Shown here piece by piece: positions 25,774 to 35,661 of a stretch of 64,000 nucleotides of DNA (the first letter of the stretch is position 1; every line of letters begins with the position of its first letter). The DNA lies in contig CACMTZ010000003.1 of the NCBI GenBank assembly GCA_902616725.1, positions 153,210 to 217,209 on the forward strand, given 5' to 3'. The notes under the pieces are model-generated. The model made no database searches and was not told where the DNA came from. It saw only the letters and a list, made by a program, of their open reading frames with translations. The DNA comes from an uncultured Pelagibacteraceae bacterium (GTDB lineage: Bacteria > Pseudomonadota > Alphaproteobacteria > Pelagibacterales > Pelagibacteraceae). The translations under genes were made by a program, and so were the position numbers.

Positions 25774-27390
25774 CTAAAATTTTTTTCTCAATTCAAATTT
25801 TTGAATTTTTCCTGTCGATGTTTTAGGTAGTTCACAAAAAACAACTTGTTTTGGTACCTTGAAACCTGCGAGAGTTTCTTTACAAAAACCAATTAATTCT
25901 TTCTCGGTTGTTGGCTTATCTTTTACCATCTCAATAAATGCACAAGGTACTTCTCCCCATTTTTCATCTGGTTTAGCTACAACGGCTGCAATAGATACTG
26001 AAGGATGTTTTGCAAGAGTATTTTCTATTTCTATAGAGGATATGTTTTCACCTCCAGAAATTATTATATCTTTAGACCTATCCTGGATCTTTACATATCC
26101 ATCTGGATGCATGACAGCTAAGTCACCAGAATGAAACCAGCCACCAGCCATCGCTTTATTTGTAGCATCCTTATCCTTAAAATAACCCTTCATGACTACA
26201 TTTCCTTTAATCATTATTTCACCAATCGTCTTTCCATCTTTTGGAACTTCAGTCATTGTTTCTGGATCCATCACAGCAATCCCTTCTGTATTTGGGTATC
26301 TAACTCCTTGTCTTGCTTTAATTTCGTTCTGCTTTTCCTCATCGAAGTCATTCCAAGCATCATTCCACGCACATTGAGTTACATGCCCATAAGTTTCAGT
26401 TAATCCATAAACATGCATAACTTCAAAACCAAGTTCTTTCATTTTTTTGAAAATTATACTTGGCGGAGGGGCTCCTGCAGTAAGGACGTATACTTTTTGC
26501 TTTAATTTTTTTCTATCAGCCTCTGGTGCACCAGTTATCATATTTAGTACAATAGGCGCTCCACCAAAGTGGGTAACATTATGTTTATCTATTAATTCAA
26601 ATATCTTTTTTACATCTATATTTCTCAAACAAATTGTTCTTCCATTTAACATGGGTATAGTCCAAGGATAACCCCATCCATTGCAATGAAACATTGGGAC
26701 GATAGTTAAAAAATTAAGTCTGTTTGGCATGTTCCAGGCAACTGCACTACCCGTGGACATTAAATATGATCCCCGATGATGGTAAACAACGCCTTTAGGG
26801 TTTCCAGTAGTTCCGGATGTATAGCTCAATGATATTGCTTGCCACTCGTCCTCTGGCATTTTCCAATCAAAATTTTCATCACCAGTATTTAAAAAACTTT
26901 CGTATTCTAGATCACCAATTTTTTCACACTTTGATTGGTCTGCAAACTTATCAACTATATCTATAATTGTGATTTTCTTTTTTAAAGTGCTTAACGCTTT
27001 TTTAACTTCTATGTGTAATTGTCTATCAACAACAAGAACTTTAGCATCACTATGTTCTAAAATATAAGCAATAGTTTTAGCATCTAATCTTATGTTAATT
27101 GTATTTAATACTGCACCAGACATAGGAACAGAGTAATGTCCCTCAAAAATTTCTGGTGTGTTGAAAGCTAAAAATGATACAGTATCTCCTTTTTTAATTC
27201 CAATTTTATTAAGGGCGCTTGCAAATTTAATAGTACGTTTGTAAACATCAGCCCAGGTGTATTTACGATCTTCATAGATAATTGCTTCATAATCAGGATA
27301 AATCTCTTTTGCTCTCTTCAAAAAAGTCAAAGGAGTTAAAGGAACATAATTTGCACTATTCTTATCTAAATTAGTATCGTAATGACTCAT
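25774..27390 (-). CDS. dmdB: Methylmercaptopropionate-CoA ligase
   Basis: This 538-residue acyl-adenylating enzyme has the AMP-binding motif LSYTSGTTGNPKGV, then HVYGLTETYGH, and the C-terminal hinge SGGENISSIEIEN with a catalytic lysine in STGKIQKFELR. Known DmdB forms the CoA thioester of methylmercaptopropionate. The assignment rests on its place between dmdC and dmdA; by sequence alone it is a medium-chain acyl-CoA ligase. It follows dmdC with no spacer. Confidence 0.85.
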   Translation of the reverse strand: MSHYDTNLDKNSANYVPLTPLTFLKRAKEIYPDYEAIIYEDRKYTWADVYKRTIKFASALNKIGIKKGDTVSFLAFNTPEIFEGHYSVPMSGAVLNTINIRLDAKTIAYILEHSDAKVLVVDRQLHIEVKKALSTLKKKITIIDIVDKFADQSKCEKIGDLEYESFLNTGDENFDWKMPEDEWQAISLSYTSGTTGNPKGVVYHHRGSYLMSTGSAVAWNMPNRLNFLTIVPMFHCNGWGYPWTIPMLNGRTICLRNIDVKKIFELIDKHNVTHFGGAPIVLNMITGAPEADRKKLKQKVYVLTAGAPPPSIIFKKMKELGFEVMHVYGLTETYGHVTQCAWNDAWNDFDEEKQNEIKARQGVRYPNTEGIAVMDPETMTEVPKDGKTIGEIMIKGNVVMKGYFKDKDATNKAMAGGWFHSGDLAVMHPDGYVKIQDRSKDIIISGGENISSIEIENTLAKHPSVSIAAVVAKPDEKWGEVPCAFIEMVKDKPTTEKELIGFCKETLAGFKVPKQVVFCELPKTSTGKIQKFELRKKF

Positions 27391-29154
27391 TTAATTGAAT
27401 TTAAAATTCATAATATTGGAGCTTCCAGAAATTGCTGATTTGTAATGTTGTTCAGCTCTCGGTAGAACTTTATCAAAATAAAACCTAGCGGTGTCGATTT
27501 TGTCATCATAAAAATTTTTATTTTCATTATAATCTTTAAAGCTTACCTCTAGTACTTTTATCCATGCGTAAGCAATCGAAACAAATCCGAGAGTTTTAAG
27601 ATAATCATTAGCAGCAGCACTTACATCATCTTTATCTGTTTTAGATTTCTCAATCATCCAATCACTAAATTTTTTTAATACATCTAAATAATTATTAAAA
27701 TCTGAGATGAATGGTCTTATTTTTTCGTTGTTAGAATTACATTCATTTTTAACCTGATCTAAAAATTTATAAATTACATTCCCGTTCTTATTTGATAATT
27801 TTCTAAAAACTAAATCAGCAGCTTGTACAGAATTCGTGCCCTCGTAAATTGGTGTGATTCTATTATCTCGATACAACTGCTCTATTCCTTGATCTTTAGT
27901 ATAACCATATCCACCATAAATTTGCATTGCATCACTAGTGATTTCCATTGCTAAATCTGTAAACAAGGATTTAACTACTGGGGTCATTAATGAGACATAA
28001 TCAGATGCCTCCTGTCGAGCTTTCTCATCTGGATGATATAGGCTTACCTCAGTTTGTTGAGATAACCAAAAACATAAGGCTCTCTCACCCTCAATAATAG
28101 ATTTCATATTTAACAACGATCTTCTAATATCTGCATGCTCAATTATAAAATCAGCACCATTTTTAGATTTTGAATTATTCGACTTACCTTGCTTTCTCTC
28201 TTTTGCGTATGAAAGTGAATTTTGATAAGCAATCTCTGATATACCCAAACCCTGTATCCCAACAACGATCCTCTCAAGATTCATCATCGTAAACATTGCA
28301 CTCAAACCTTTTTCCTTATCACCAATCATGTAACCAGTTGCTTCATCAAAATTAAGAACACAAGTTGCTGATCCTTTAATTCCCATTTTTGTTTCGATAG
28401 AACCAGTCGATATTCCATTTCTTGGACCAACATTCCCATCTTCTTTTACAATAAACTTTGGAACTAAAAACAGACTGATACCTTTAGTGCCAGCCGGAGA
28501 GTCATCCACTCTTGCTAAAACCAAATGAATAATATTTTCAGTTAAATCGTGATCACCAGAGGTAATAAAAATTTTCTGTCCAGTTAATTTGAATGTACCA
28601 TCAGATTGTTTTTTAGCTTTTGTTTTTAGTAGCCCTAAATCAGTACCACATACAGGCTCAGTTAAGCACATTGTTCCACTCCACTTACCTTCTACAATTT
28701 TTGGTAAATATTTATTTTTTATTTCATCGCTAGCATGATGATTAATACAATTATAAGCACCAATACTAAGTTCACTATAGAGTTTAAAAGAAAGGCTAGC
28801 AGAGGATAGCATTTCATCAAAAAATGCACTTACTGTTTTTGGCATGCCTTGACCCCCATATTTTGGATCACATGATAAAGATGTCCAACCATCCTCAATA
28901 TATTTTTTATAAGCCTCTTTGTAACCCGGAGGCGTTCTAACAACTCCATTTTCTAAAATTGCAGGATTTTCATCTCCAACTTTAGCTAATGGTAAAATTA
29001 AATTTTGATTTATTTTTGCTGCTTCCTGTAGAATGTCTTTTACTAAATCTGGAGTAACTTCTTTATATTTTTCCAATTCATTATACTCTTTGTTGTTTCT
29101 TAGTTTTTCAAAAAGAAACATCATATCTTCAACGGGTGCAGTATAAGTTGGCAT
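27391..29154 (-). CDS. dmdC: Methylmercaptopropionyl-CoA dehydrogenase (acyl-CoA dehydrogenase family)
   Basis: This 587-residue flavoprotein belongs to the long acyl-CoA dehydrogenase group that contains DmdC. The substrate/FAD motifs CLTEPVCGTDLG and KIFITSGDHD are present, along with the C-terminal MQIYGGYGYTKD and RITPIYEGTNSVQA, and an extra C-terminal helical domain explains the length. It would oxidise methylmercaptopropionyl-CoA to methylthioacryloyl-CoA. It is first in the dmd group, 26 bases after leuB. Other acyl-CoA substrates are possible. Confidence 0.85.
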   Translation of the reverse strand: MPTYTAPVEDMMFLFEKLRNNKEYNELEKYKEVTPDLVKDILQEAAKINQNLILPLAKVGDENPAILENGVVRTPPGYKEAYKKYIEDGWTSLSCDPKYGGQGMPKTVSAFFDEMLSSASLSFKLYSELSIGAYNCINHHASDEIKNKYLPKIVEGKWSGTMCLTEPVCGTDLGLLKTKAKKQSDGTFKLTGQKIFITSGDHDLTENIIHLVLARVDDSPAGTKGISLFLVPKFIVKEDGNVGPRNGISTGSIETKMGIKGSATCVLNFDEATGYMIGDKEKGLSAMFTMMNLERIVVGIQGLGISEIAYQNSLSYAKERKQGKSNNSKSKNGADFIIEHADIRRSLLNMKSIIEGERALCFWLSQQTEVSLYHPDEKARQEASDYVSLMTPVVKSLFTDLAMEITSDAMQIYGGYGYTKDQGIEQLYRDNRITPIYEGTNSVQAADLVFRKLSNKNGNVIYKFLDQVKNECNSNNEKIRPFISDFNNYLDVLKKFSDWMIEKSKTDKDDVSAAANDYLKTLGFVSIAYAWIKVLEVSFKDYNENKNFYDDKIDTARFYFDKVLPRAEQHYKSAISGSSNIMNFKFN

Positions 29155-29180
29155 AATTTGATTCTAAAATAATTAATTAA

Positions 29181-30287
29181 TTATTGCAATTTTGAAATGA
29201 TCGCATCACCCATTTGTGATGTAGTCACCTCTTTTGTACCTTTTGATAAAATGTCTTTAGTTCTTAAACCATCATTTAATACATCCTGTACAGCTTTTTC
29301 CAGAGCTTCTGCCTCTTTATCTAAATCTAATGAATATCTCAAAGCCATAGCAAAACTTAAAATTGTAGCTATTGGATTAGCAATACTTTTACCAGCTATA
29401 TCTGGGGCCGAACCATGAATAGGTTCATACATGGCCCTCATCTCTCCATCTTTATTTTTTGCACCTAAAGATGCAGAAGGTAAAAGACCTAAGGATCCAG
29501 TCAACATTGAGGCTTGGTCAGATAACATATCTCCAAACAAATTATCTGTTACAATTACATCAAATTGCTTTGGATTTCTCAACAACTGCATAGCACAATT
29601 GTCTGCAAGCATATGACTTAGTTCAACGTCTTTAAATTCTTTATCGTGTAATGTCTGAACCTCTTCTTTCCAAAGTTGGCCTGCCTCCATAACATTTGAT
29701 TTTTCACAAGAAGTTACTTTGTTTGATCTTTTTTTTGCTAAATCAAAGGCAACTCTAGCAACTCTTATAATCTCATTGCTTGTGTAAGTGTGAGTATTAA
29801 TCCCTTTTCTTTCCCCATTTTCTATTGGTTTAATTCCTCGAGGCTCACCAAAATATATTCCTCCAGTTAACTCTCTTACAATCATAATATCTAAACCTGA
29901 AACAATTTCAGGTTTTAATGTTGAGGCATCAACTAATTGTTTAAAACATATCGCTGGTCTCAAATTAGCAAATAGTTTTAATTCTTTTCTTAATTTTAAA
30001 AGTGCTCTCTCAGGTTTTTTGGAAAACTCAACATTATCCCACTTTGGTCCTCCTACAGCGCCTAACATAACAACTGCACTTTCTAATGCTTTATAAAAAA
30101 CCTCATCTGTAATCGGTGTACCATGCTTATCGTAAGAACATCCTCCCGCTAAATCTTCATCCGTCTCAAAATCTAGAGACTTTTTATCATTGAACCAACT
30201 GATAATTTTTTTTACTTCACCAATAACTTCGGGACCAATACCATCTCCGGGAAGTAATAGTATCTTTCTCTTTTTTACCTTAATCAC
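29181..30287 (-). CDS. leuB: 3-isopropylmalate dehydrogenase (GTG start)
   Basis: This 368-residue NAD-dependent enzyme carries out the third step of leucine synthesis. It has [11 protein letters not shown], the substrate-binding [13 protein letters not shown], and the NAD-site [15 protein letters not shown]. The start is GTG at 30287, which overlaps the end of leuD by 8 bases and has GGA six bases upstream. It is last in leuC-leuD-leuB. Confidence 0.96.
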   Translation of the reverse strand: MIKVKKRKILLLPGDGIGPEVIGEVKKIISWFNDKKSLDFETDEDLAGGCSYDKHGTPITDEVFYKALESAVVMLGAVGGPKWDNVEFSKKPERALLKLRKELKLFANLRPAICFKQLVDASTLKPEIVSGLDIMIVRELTGGIYFGEPRGIKPIENGERKGINTHTYTSNEIIRVARVAFDLAKKRSNKVTSCEKSNVMEAGQLWKEEVQTLHDKEFKDVELSHMLADNCAMQLLRNPKQFDVIVTDNLFGDMLSDQASMLTGSLGLLPSASLGAKNKDGEMRAMYEPIHGSAPDIAGKSIANPIATILSFAMALRYSLDLDKEAEALEKAVQDVLNDGLRTKDILSKGTKEVTTSQMGDAIISKLQ

Positions 30288-30885
30288 TTATAATCCATGG
30301 CTTAGAGCTTTTTAATTTTTGCTCAAAACTTTTTATCTTATCAGACTTATTTAAAGATAGCGCAATATCATCTAAACCTTCGAGAAGACATTTCTTTTTA
30401 AAAGAGTCTATTTTAAATTTAATTTCATTATTACCATAAACTATTTTTTCTTCTTTAAGGTCTACTGAAATTTCTTCTTTTCTATTAGCATATTCAGACA
30501 ACTCTTTTATTTTTTCCTCATCAACAATAATTGGTAAAATTCCATTTTTAAAACAATTGCTATAAAAAATATCGGCAAAACTCGAGCTAATTACACATGT
30601 AATACCAAAATCTAATAATGCCCAAGGAGCGTGTTCTCTTGAGGATCCACAACCAAAGTTTTTTCCTGCTATCAGTATTTTTGAATTTGTAAATGGATCT
30701 TTATTTAATATAAAATCCCCTATTTTATTTCCATTATCATCATACCTCATTTCAAAAAACAAATTTTTTCCAAGTCCAGTTCTTTTAATTGTTTTTAAAA
30801 ATTGCTTTGGGATAATCATATCAGTATCGATATTTACTATTGGCAAATATGCTGGAATACTTTTTAATGTAGAAAATTTTTGCAT
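30280..30885 (-). CDS. leuD: 3-isopropylmalate dehydratase small subunit
   Basis: This 201-residue swivel-domain subunit pairs with LeuC. The [20 protein letters not shown] opening and the [17 protein letters not shown] motif are diagnostic. The ATG shares one base with the leuC stop. The C-terminus is lysine/serine-rich and overlaps leuB. Confidence 0.96.
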   Translation of the reverse strand: MQKFSTLKSIPAYLPIVNIDTDMIIPKQFLKTIKRTGLGKNLFFEMRYDDNGNKIGDFILNKDPFTNSKILIAGKNFGCGSSREHAPWALLDFGITCVISSSFADIFYSNCFKNGILPIIVDEEKIKELSEYANRKEEISVDLKEEKIVYGNNEIKFKIDSFKKKCLLEGLDDIALSLNKSDKIKSFEQKLKSSKPWIISD

Positions 30886-32288
30886 TAATTTTGATACTTT
30901 CTTACATCATCCAAATTTCCAGAAATTGCTGCTGCAGCAGCCATTCCTGGGCTCACAAGGTGTGTTCTTCCACCTCTACCTTGTCTTCCCTCAAAGTTTC
31001 TGTTTGATGTAGATGCACATCTTTGCTCTGGTTTTAATTTATCAGCATTCATTGCTAAACACATAGAACATCCTGGTTCTCTCCATTCAAAACCAGACTC
31101 TTCAAATATTTTATGTAAACCTTCTTGCTCTGCTTGTTCTTTCACTAGACCAGATCCTGGAACAACCATTGCATGAACATGAGAGGCAATTTTTTTATCT
31201 TTTAAAATCTTTGCTGCCTCTCGTAAATCCTCAATTCTTCCATTTGTGCAACTACCTATAAAAACCTTATCTATCTTAATATCTTTAGCAGCCATATCAG
31301 GTTTTAAACCCATATATTTTAGAGCTCTTTCAATAGAATTTTTTCTATCCTCATCTTTTTCATTGTCTGGGTTTGGTACTTTATCCTCAATAGTAATGAC
31401 ATCTTGAGGTGAAGTTCCCCAGGTAATCATCGGAGAAATTTCATTAGCTTGAAGACTTATTTCTTTATCAAAATTTGCACCATCATCAGAATTTAAACTT
31501 CTCCAGTACGCTAAAGCTTTATCCCATTTTTCACCTTTGGGTGACATAGGTTTTCCCTCCAAATACTTGAAAATTTTTTCGTCTGGTGCAATCAAACCTG
31601 CTCTTGCTCCACCCTCTATAGTCATGTTGCATATAGTCATTCTTTGCTCAACACTCAATGATCTGATTAAATCACCAGCATACTCAATAACACATCCTGT
31701 TCCACCTGCTGTTCCTATTTTTCCAATTATTTGTAAAATTACATCTTTTGAAGTAACACCTAACGGAAGTTTTCCATTAACATTAATTCTGAAATTTTTT
31801 GCTTTTTTTTGCACTAAAGTTTGTGTTGCTAGTACGTGTTCAACCTCTGAGGTGCCTATACCAAATGCTAAAGCACCAAACGCTCCATGTGTAGCTGTAT
31901 GACTATCTCCACAAACTATAACTGTTCCAGGTTGAGTAAATCCTTGTTCAGGACCAATTATATGAACTATGCCTTGACGCTTATCCTCCATTCCAAAGAG
32001 TTGGATATCAAATTCCTTACAATTCTTTTCTAATGTATCAACTTGAATTTTAGATTCTTTATCTGAAATACCATTGGTTCTATCAGTAGTTGGGACGTTG
32101 TGATCTGCAACGGCCAATGTAAGCTTTGGGTGTCTTACTTTTCTTTTAGAATTTCGTAAACCTTCAAATGCTTGAGGACTGGTCACTTCATGAACGAGAT
32201 GCCTATCAACAAATAATAGAGCTGTTCCATCATCTTGCTGATCAACTAAGTGTTCTTTCCAAATTTTGTCGTAAAGAGTATTAGGCAT
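30885..32288 (-). CDS. leuC: 3-isopropylmalate dehydratase large subunit
   Basis: This 467-residue aconitase-family protein isomerises 2- to 3-isopropylmalate with a 4Fe-4S cluster. It has [17 protein letters not shown] and [26 protein letters not shown]. Cluster cysteines lie in FIGSCTNGR and in [11 protein letters not shown]. It starts 11 bases after rplS, so leucine genes appear to be read together with the ffh-rpsP-trmD-rplS group. Confidence 0.97.
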   Translation of the reverse strand: MPNTLYDKIWKEHLVDQQDDGTALLFVDRHLVHEVTSPQAFEGLRNSKRKVRHPKLTLAVADHNVPTTDRTNGISDKESKIQVDTLEKNCKEFDIQLFGMEDKRQGIVHIIGPEQGFTQPGTVIVCGDSHTATHGAFGALAFGIGTSEVEHVLATQTLVQKKAKNFRINVNGKLPLGVTSKDVILQIIGKIGTAGGTGCVIEYAGDLIRSLSVEQRMTICNMTIEGGARAGLIAPDEKIFKYLEGKPMSPKGEKWDKALAYWRSLNSDDGANFDKEISLQANEISPMITWGTSPQDVITIEDKVPNPDNEKDEDRKNSIERALKYMGLKPDMAAKDIKIDKVFIGSCTNGRIEDLREAAKILKDKKIASHVHAMVVPGSGLVKEQAEQEGLHKIFEESGFEWREPGCSMCLAMNADKLKPEQRCASTSNRNFEGRQGRGGRTHLVSPGMAAAAAISGNLDDVRKYQN

Positions 32289-32299
32289 TGAAAAAAAAA

Positions 32300-32878
32300 T
32301 TATTTTTTTTCTGGAGAAGTTTCAAGTTTTTCTTCAGTTTTAGGTTTTGTTTCAACTTTGGCTGTTTCTTCTTTTTTTGGCTCTTCCTTAGGAGTTTCTT
32401 CTTTCTTAGCCTCTGCCTTAGTTACATCTTCTTTATTATCAGATGCTTCTGTTGAAACAGGAGCTAAATTTTCCTCAGTTACTGTTTCTGGTTTTACATC
32501 TATATCAATACCAATCTTTTTTCTTATTTTTTCAGCAATTCTAGCTGATTTACCAGTTCTATCTCTTAAGTAATATAGTTTAGCTCTTCTAACTTTTCCT
32601 GAACGAATAACTTTAATTGAGTCAATTACTGTACCAAATAGTGGGAATGTTCTCTCAACACCTTCACCAAAAGAGATCTTTCTAACTGTAAAAGAAGAAT
32701 TTAAATCTCTGCTTTTTTTCGCAATACATACACCTTCAAAATACTGAATTCTCTCTTTTTTTCCCTCTGTAATTCTTACACCAACTTTTACAACATCACC
32801 CGGAAAGAATTCTGGAATTTTTTTTTCCGAAAGAATTTTTTTTACGTTATGTTGATTTATTTCTTCAATCGTTTTCAT
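32300..32878 (-). CDS. rplS: Ribosomal protein L19 with a long charged C-terminal tail
   Basis: The first about 122 residues are a normal L19: [40 protein letters not shown], and [17 protein letters not shown]. About 70 more residues follow, rich in Glu, Lys, Thr, Ala and Pro, with a KAEAKKEE motif that also occurs in the tail of S16 in the same operon. Most bacterial L19 proteins end near residue 115-125. I use the ATG at 32878; a TTG 15 bases upstream would add five residues. The tail is probably disordered and its function is unknown. Confidence 0.94.
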   Translation of the reverse strand: MKTIEEINQHNVKKILSEKKIPEFFPGDVVKVGVRITEGKKERIQYFEGVCIAKKSRDLNSSFTVRKISFGEGVERTFPLFGTVIDSIKVIRSGKVRRAKLYYLRDRTGKSARIAEKIRKKIGIDIDVKPETVTEENLAPVSTEASDNKEDVTKAEAKKEETPKEEPKKEETAKVETKPKTEEKLETSPEKK

Positions 32879-32894
32879 TTCAATATTTATCAAG

Positions 32895-33581
32895 TTAATC
32901 CTTCTTATATTTTTGCCACAAATCTGGTCTTCGGACGCGTGTTATAGCCTCAGATTGAGATAAACGCCAGTCTTTAATTTTGCTATGATCCCCTGATAAT
33001 AAGACATCTGGTACTGATTTTTCCTCCCAAATTTGAGGTTTTGTATATTGAGGATACTCTAAAAGACCATTTTCAAAAGTTTCCTCCGAAGATGATTTAT
33101 CATTACCTAAAACTCCAGGCAAAAGTCTTAACACACTATCAAGAACTACAAGAGCAGCTGTTTCCCCTCCAGAAAGCACATAATCTCCTATACTTATTTC
33201 CTCAATATTTCTTGTGGATAGTACTCTTTCATCAACACCTTCGAAATGTCCACAAATTAAACTGAATGATTTTTCTTTTGATAAATCTTGTGCAAGTCTT
33301 TGATCAAATTTTTTACCTTTTGGCGAAAGATAAAAAATTCTTTCCCCCTTCTGGATATTTTTATCAATTGATTTTGCTAGAATGTCTGGTTTTAACAGCA
33401 TACCTGATCCACCACCATATGGAGTATCATCAACAGTTTTGTGCTTATCTGTTGCTGCATCTCTTATGTTTACTACATTAAGACTCCATATCTTTTTAGC
33501 CATTGCTTTTCCATATAATCCTTTGTTTAACGGACCAGGGAAAATTTCTGGATAAAGTGTTAACACTTGTGTCTTTAACAT
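32895..33581 (-). CDS. trmD: tRNA (guanine-37-N1)-methyltransferase
   Basis: This 228-residue SPOUT methyltransferase modifies G37 next to the anticodon, preventing frameshifts. It opens with [13 protein letters not shown] and has [15 protein letters not shown] and the knot motif [13 protein letters not shown], followed by LLPGVLGN. It sits between rpsP and rplS, the usual place, but the rimM gene normally found between rpsP and trmD is missing: only 14 bases separate them. Confidence 0.97.
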   Translation of the reverse strand: MLKTQVLTLYPEIFPGPLNKGLYGKAMAKKIWSLNVVNIRDAATDKHKTVDDTPYGGGSGMLLKPDILAKSIDKNIQKGERIFYLSPKGKKFDQRLAQDLSKEKSFSLICGHFEGVDERVLSTRNIEEISIGDYVLSGGETAALVVLDSVLRLLPGVLGNDKSSSEETFENGLLEYPQYTKPQIWEEKSVPDVLLSGDHSKIKDWRLSQSEAITRVRRPDLWQKYKKD

Positions 33582-33595
33582 AAGTAAACCTTAAA

Positions 33596-34168
33596 TTACT
33601 TTTTTTCCTCTTTTGGGGCGTCTGCTTTTGGAGCTTCTTCCTTTTTAGCTTCTGCTTTTGGGGCGTCAGCTTTTGGAGCTTCTTCCTTTTTAGCTTCTGC
33701 TTTTGGGGCATCTGCTTTTGGAGCTTCTTCCTTTTTAGCTTCTGCTTTTGGAGCTTCTTCCTTTTTAGCTTCTGCTTTTGGAGCTTCTTCTTTTTTTGCT
33801 CCATCTGTTGGTGCTGCGTCTGCTTTTGCTGCCTCTTCCTTTTTAGCATCATCAGACCCTTCTTTTTTTCTATCTTTTTTTGGAATAGCTTTTTGAGGAT
33901 TATTACCATTAGCAGGCATTGGCATTAACTCATTTTCACCTAAGATTCTTGCTACTCTTGTAGTTGGTTGTGCACCTTGGCCTAACCAATATTTAATTCT
34001 TTCAGCCTCTAATCCTATTCTCTCTTTTTTTTCTTTAGGTAATAGAGGATTAAAAAAACCAACTTTTTCTATGAAACGTCCATCTCTTGCAAAACGACTA
34101 TCAGCTACAACAACTTTGTAAACTGGTCTTTTCTTTGTTCCACCTCTTGATAATCTAAGTTTTAACAT
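33596..34168 (-). CDS. rpsP: Ribosomal protein S16 with a long repetitive C-terminal tail
   Basis: Residues 1-80 are a standard S16 ([51 protein letters not shown]). A tail of about 105 residues follows, made of Ala, Lys, Glu, Pro and Asp, including near-exact repeats of the type [15 protein letters not shown]. Typical S16 is about 80-90 residues. The ATG is preceded by AAAGGAG five bases away, one of the strongest ribosome sites in the window, as fits a highly translated gene. The tail may be disordered and contact rRNA or other factors; its function is not evident. Confidence 0.95.
   Translation of the reverse strand: MLKLRLSRGGTKKRPVYKVVVADSRFARDGRFIEKVGFFNPLLPKEKKERIGLEAERIKYWLGQGAQPTTRVARILGENELMPMPANGNNPQKAIPKKDRKKEGSDDAKKEEAAKADAAPTDGAKKEEAPKAEAKKEEAPKAEAKKEEAPKADAPKAEAKKEEAPKADAPKAEAKKEEAPKADAPKEEKK
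33616..33800 (-). repeat. In-frame tandem repeats in the rpsP tail
   Basis: A block beginning GAGCTTCTTC (plus strand) recurs at 33631, 33676, 33721, 33751 and 33781, giving periods of 45, 45, 30 and 30 bases. All are multiples of three, so the repeats stay in frame and encode 10- or 15-residue units rich in AKKEEAPKA. The near identity at DNA level suggests recent slippage or recombination, and the copy number is likely to differ between strains. Confidence 0.9.
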
Positions 34169-34181
34169 TTACTCTCCTTTT

Positions 34182-35540
34182 TTATTTTAATTGATTAAAT
34201 AATTCTGGTGGTATTCCTTTATCAGACATACCTTTCAGATTTCCTTTAGACATCTTTCTCATCATTTCAGACATCATTTTAAATTGTTTTAACAATTTAT
34301 TGATAGTGGCTGGATCAGTTCCAGAACCATTAGCAATTCTTTTTTTTCTAGAACCATCGATTATTTTTGGGTTCTCTCTTTCTTTTTTTGTCATCGATAA
34401 AATTATAGCCTCGTTCTTAGTGATAACACTCTCGTCAATACCAGCAGAATCCATTTGTGATTTAACTTTAGAAATACCTGGCATAAAAGACATAATTCCC
34501 TCTATTCCACCCATTTTTTTCATCTGTCTTAGTTGAGTTAAATAATCTTGCATTGAAAATTGTCCCTTTTTTAAATTCTCTTCTGTCTTTTTAATATTTT
34601 CTTCACCTAAATCTTGTGCTGCTTTTTCAACTAGAGATACAATATCTCCCATTCCAAGAATTCGGTTAGCAATCCTATCAGGATGAAACACCTCAAAATT
34701 TTCAATTTTTTCTCCTACCCCTAAAAACTTAATTGGAACCTCTGATACAAATTTCATACTTACCGCAGCCCCACCTCTGGCATCACCATCAGCTCTTGTT
34801 AAAATAATTCCTGATAAACCTACAGTATTTTTAAATTCTTTTGCAACTGATGCTGCTACTTGACCTGTTAAAGAATCTGCAACTAAAAAAGTTTCAGCGG
34901 GATTGATTATATTTTCAATCTGCTTTATTTCACTCATCATTTGAAGATCTATTTGTGTTCTGCCAGCTGTATCAAATAAGATAATGTCGGCACCATTTAA
35001 ATTTGCAGCACTTATTGCTCTCTGACAAATATCTGCTGGTTGTTGACCCTCTATAATTGGTAAAGTTAAGATATCATTGTGCTCACCTAAAGATTTCAAT
35101 TGTTCTTGTGCAGCTGGTCTATAAATATCTAAGCTGACCATCATTACCTTCTTTTTCTTTGTATTTTCTAAATATCTTGCAAGTTTTGCAGTAGTGGTAG
35201 TTTTACCTGAACCTTGTAGACCAACTAACATCATTGGTACGGGAGGAACGGCGTTTAAATTTACATCAATGTTTTTTTCACCTAATAAATTAACTAATTC
35301 GTCATAAACGATTTTTACAACCATATCACCAGGAGATGTAGATCTGATAATTTCTTGACCTAAAGCTTTAGGTTTAACTTTTTCAATAAAATCTTTTGCG
35401 ACCTCAAGCGATACATCAGCCTCTAGTAAGGCTTGTCTAATGGCTCTAAGGCCTTCATCAACTTGACTCTCATCAAGCGAAGGGGCTTTTTTTAGAGAGG
35501 AAAAAACTTCCTCAAATTTATTTGTTAAATTTTCAAACAT
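34182..35540 (-). CDS. ffh: Signal recognition particle GTPase Ffh
   Basis: This 452-residue protein targets nascent membrane and secreted proteins. The N-terminal helical bundle is followed by the GTPase domain (GLQGSGKTTTTAKLARYL; DTAGRTQID; TRADGDARGG) and a methionine-rich M domain (MKKMGGIEGIMSFMPG; MSEMMRKMSKGNLKG) that binds SRP RNA. I use the ATG at 35540; the frame extends to a GTG at 35567, but those nine residues are not family-like. It is the first gene of a long minus-strand run and faces a structured 161-base spacer. Confidence 0.96.
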   Translation of the reverse strand: MFENLTNKFEEVFSSLKKAPSLDESQVDEGLRAIRQALLEADVSLEVAKDFIEKVKPKALGQEIIRSTSPGDMVVKIVYDELVNLLGEKNIDVNLNAVPPVPMMLVGLQGSGKTTTTAKLARYLENTKKKKVMMVSLDIYRPAAQEQLKSLGEHNDILTLPIIEGQQPADICQRAISAANLNGADIILFDTAGRTQIDLQMMSEIKQIENIINPAETFLVADSLTGQVAASVAKEFKNTVGLSGIILTRADGDARGGAAVSMKFVSEVPIKFLGVGEKIENFEVFHPDRIANRILGMGDIVSLVEKAAQDLGEENIKKTEENLKKGQFSMQDYLTQLRQMKKMGGIEGIMSFMPGISKVKSQMDSAGIDESVITKNEAIILSMTKKERENPKIIDGSRKKRIANGSGTDPATINKLLKQFKMMSEMMRKMSKGNLKGMSDKGIPPELFNQLK

Positions 35541-35549
35541 ATTTATTTC

Positions 35550-35653
35550 ACACAGCAGTAATCGCACTAGTGGGCGAACCCTCGCTGACTAGTGTCGATC
35601 TCTTTGTTTCCAAAGACACCGCAAATTTAACGTTTTTGCGGAAACTGCCACAA
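35550..35653 (-). ncRNA. Candidate structured RNA or leader upstream of ffh
   Basis: In the ffh sense, about 100 bases can form three consecutive perfect hairpins. CCGCAAA/TTTGCGG uses 35635-35641 with 35619-35625. TCTTTG/CAAAGA with a GAAA tetraloop uses 35601-35616. CACTAGT/ACTAGTG uses 35588-35594 with 35565-35571 and holds an inner GGG-TTCG-CCC. GCAGT (35644-35648) can pair with ACTGC (35555-35559), closing the set into a four-way junction. This density of exact stems is unlike other spacers here. It ends about 10-15 bases before the ffh ATG, so it may be a cis-acting leader. It is neither rod-like SRP RNA nor a tRNA. The strand is inferred. Confidence 0.5.
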
Positions 35654-35661
35654 ACTATAAT
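35633..35661 (+). promoter_or_regulatory. Possible promoter for dapF-ftsY
   Basis: A perfect TATAAT at 35656-35661 lies 17 bases downstream of TTTTTG (35633-35638). It would start transcription about 35 bases before the dapF ATG. The same AT-rich core reads TATTAT/TATAGT on the other strand, so it could also serve a divergent promoter for the candidate RNA and ffh. This is sequence resemblance only. Confidence 0.35.

Noticed and set aside
33616..33800. CRISPR-like repeats
   Set aside because: Units are adjacent without spacers and all lie in frame within rpsP.
33496..33909. A 137-residue lysine/glutamine-rich frame overlapping rpsP and trmD
   Set aside because: It is the repeat tract of rpsP read in another frame, and it has no independent support.
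35565..35594. tRNA T-arm (GGGTTCG on the minus strand)
   Set aside because: The loop is only four bases in a GGG/CCC stem; the arm lengths around it do not make a cloverleaf and no anticodon arm is found.
35550..35650. SRP (4.5S) RNA gene beside ffh
   Set aside because: The region folds as several short hairpins, not one long rod, and lacks the conserved GGAAGG/AGCAGCC-type apical core.
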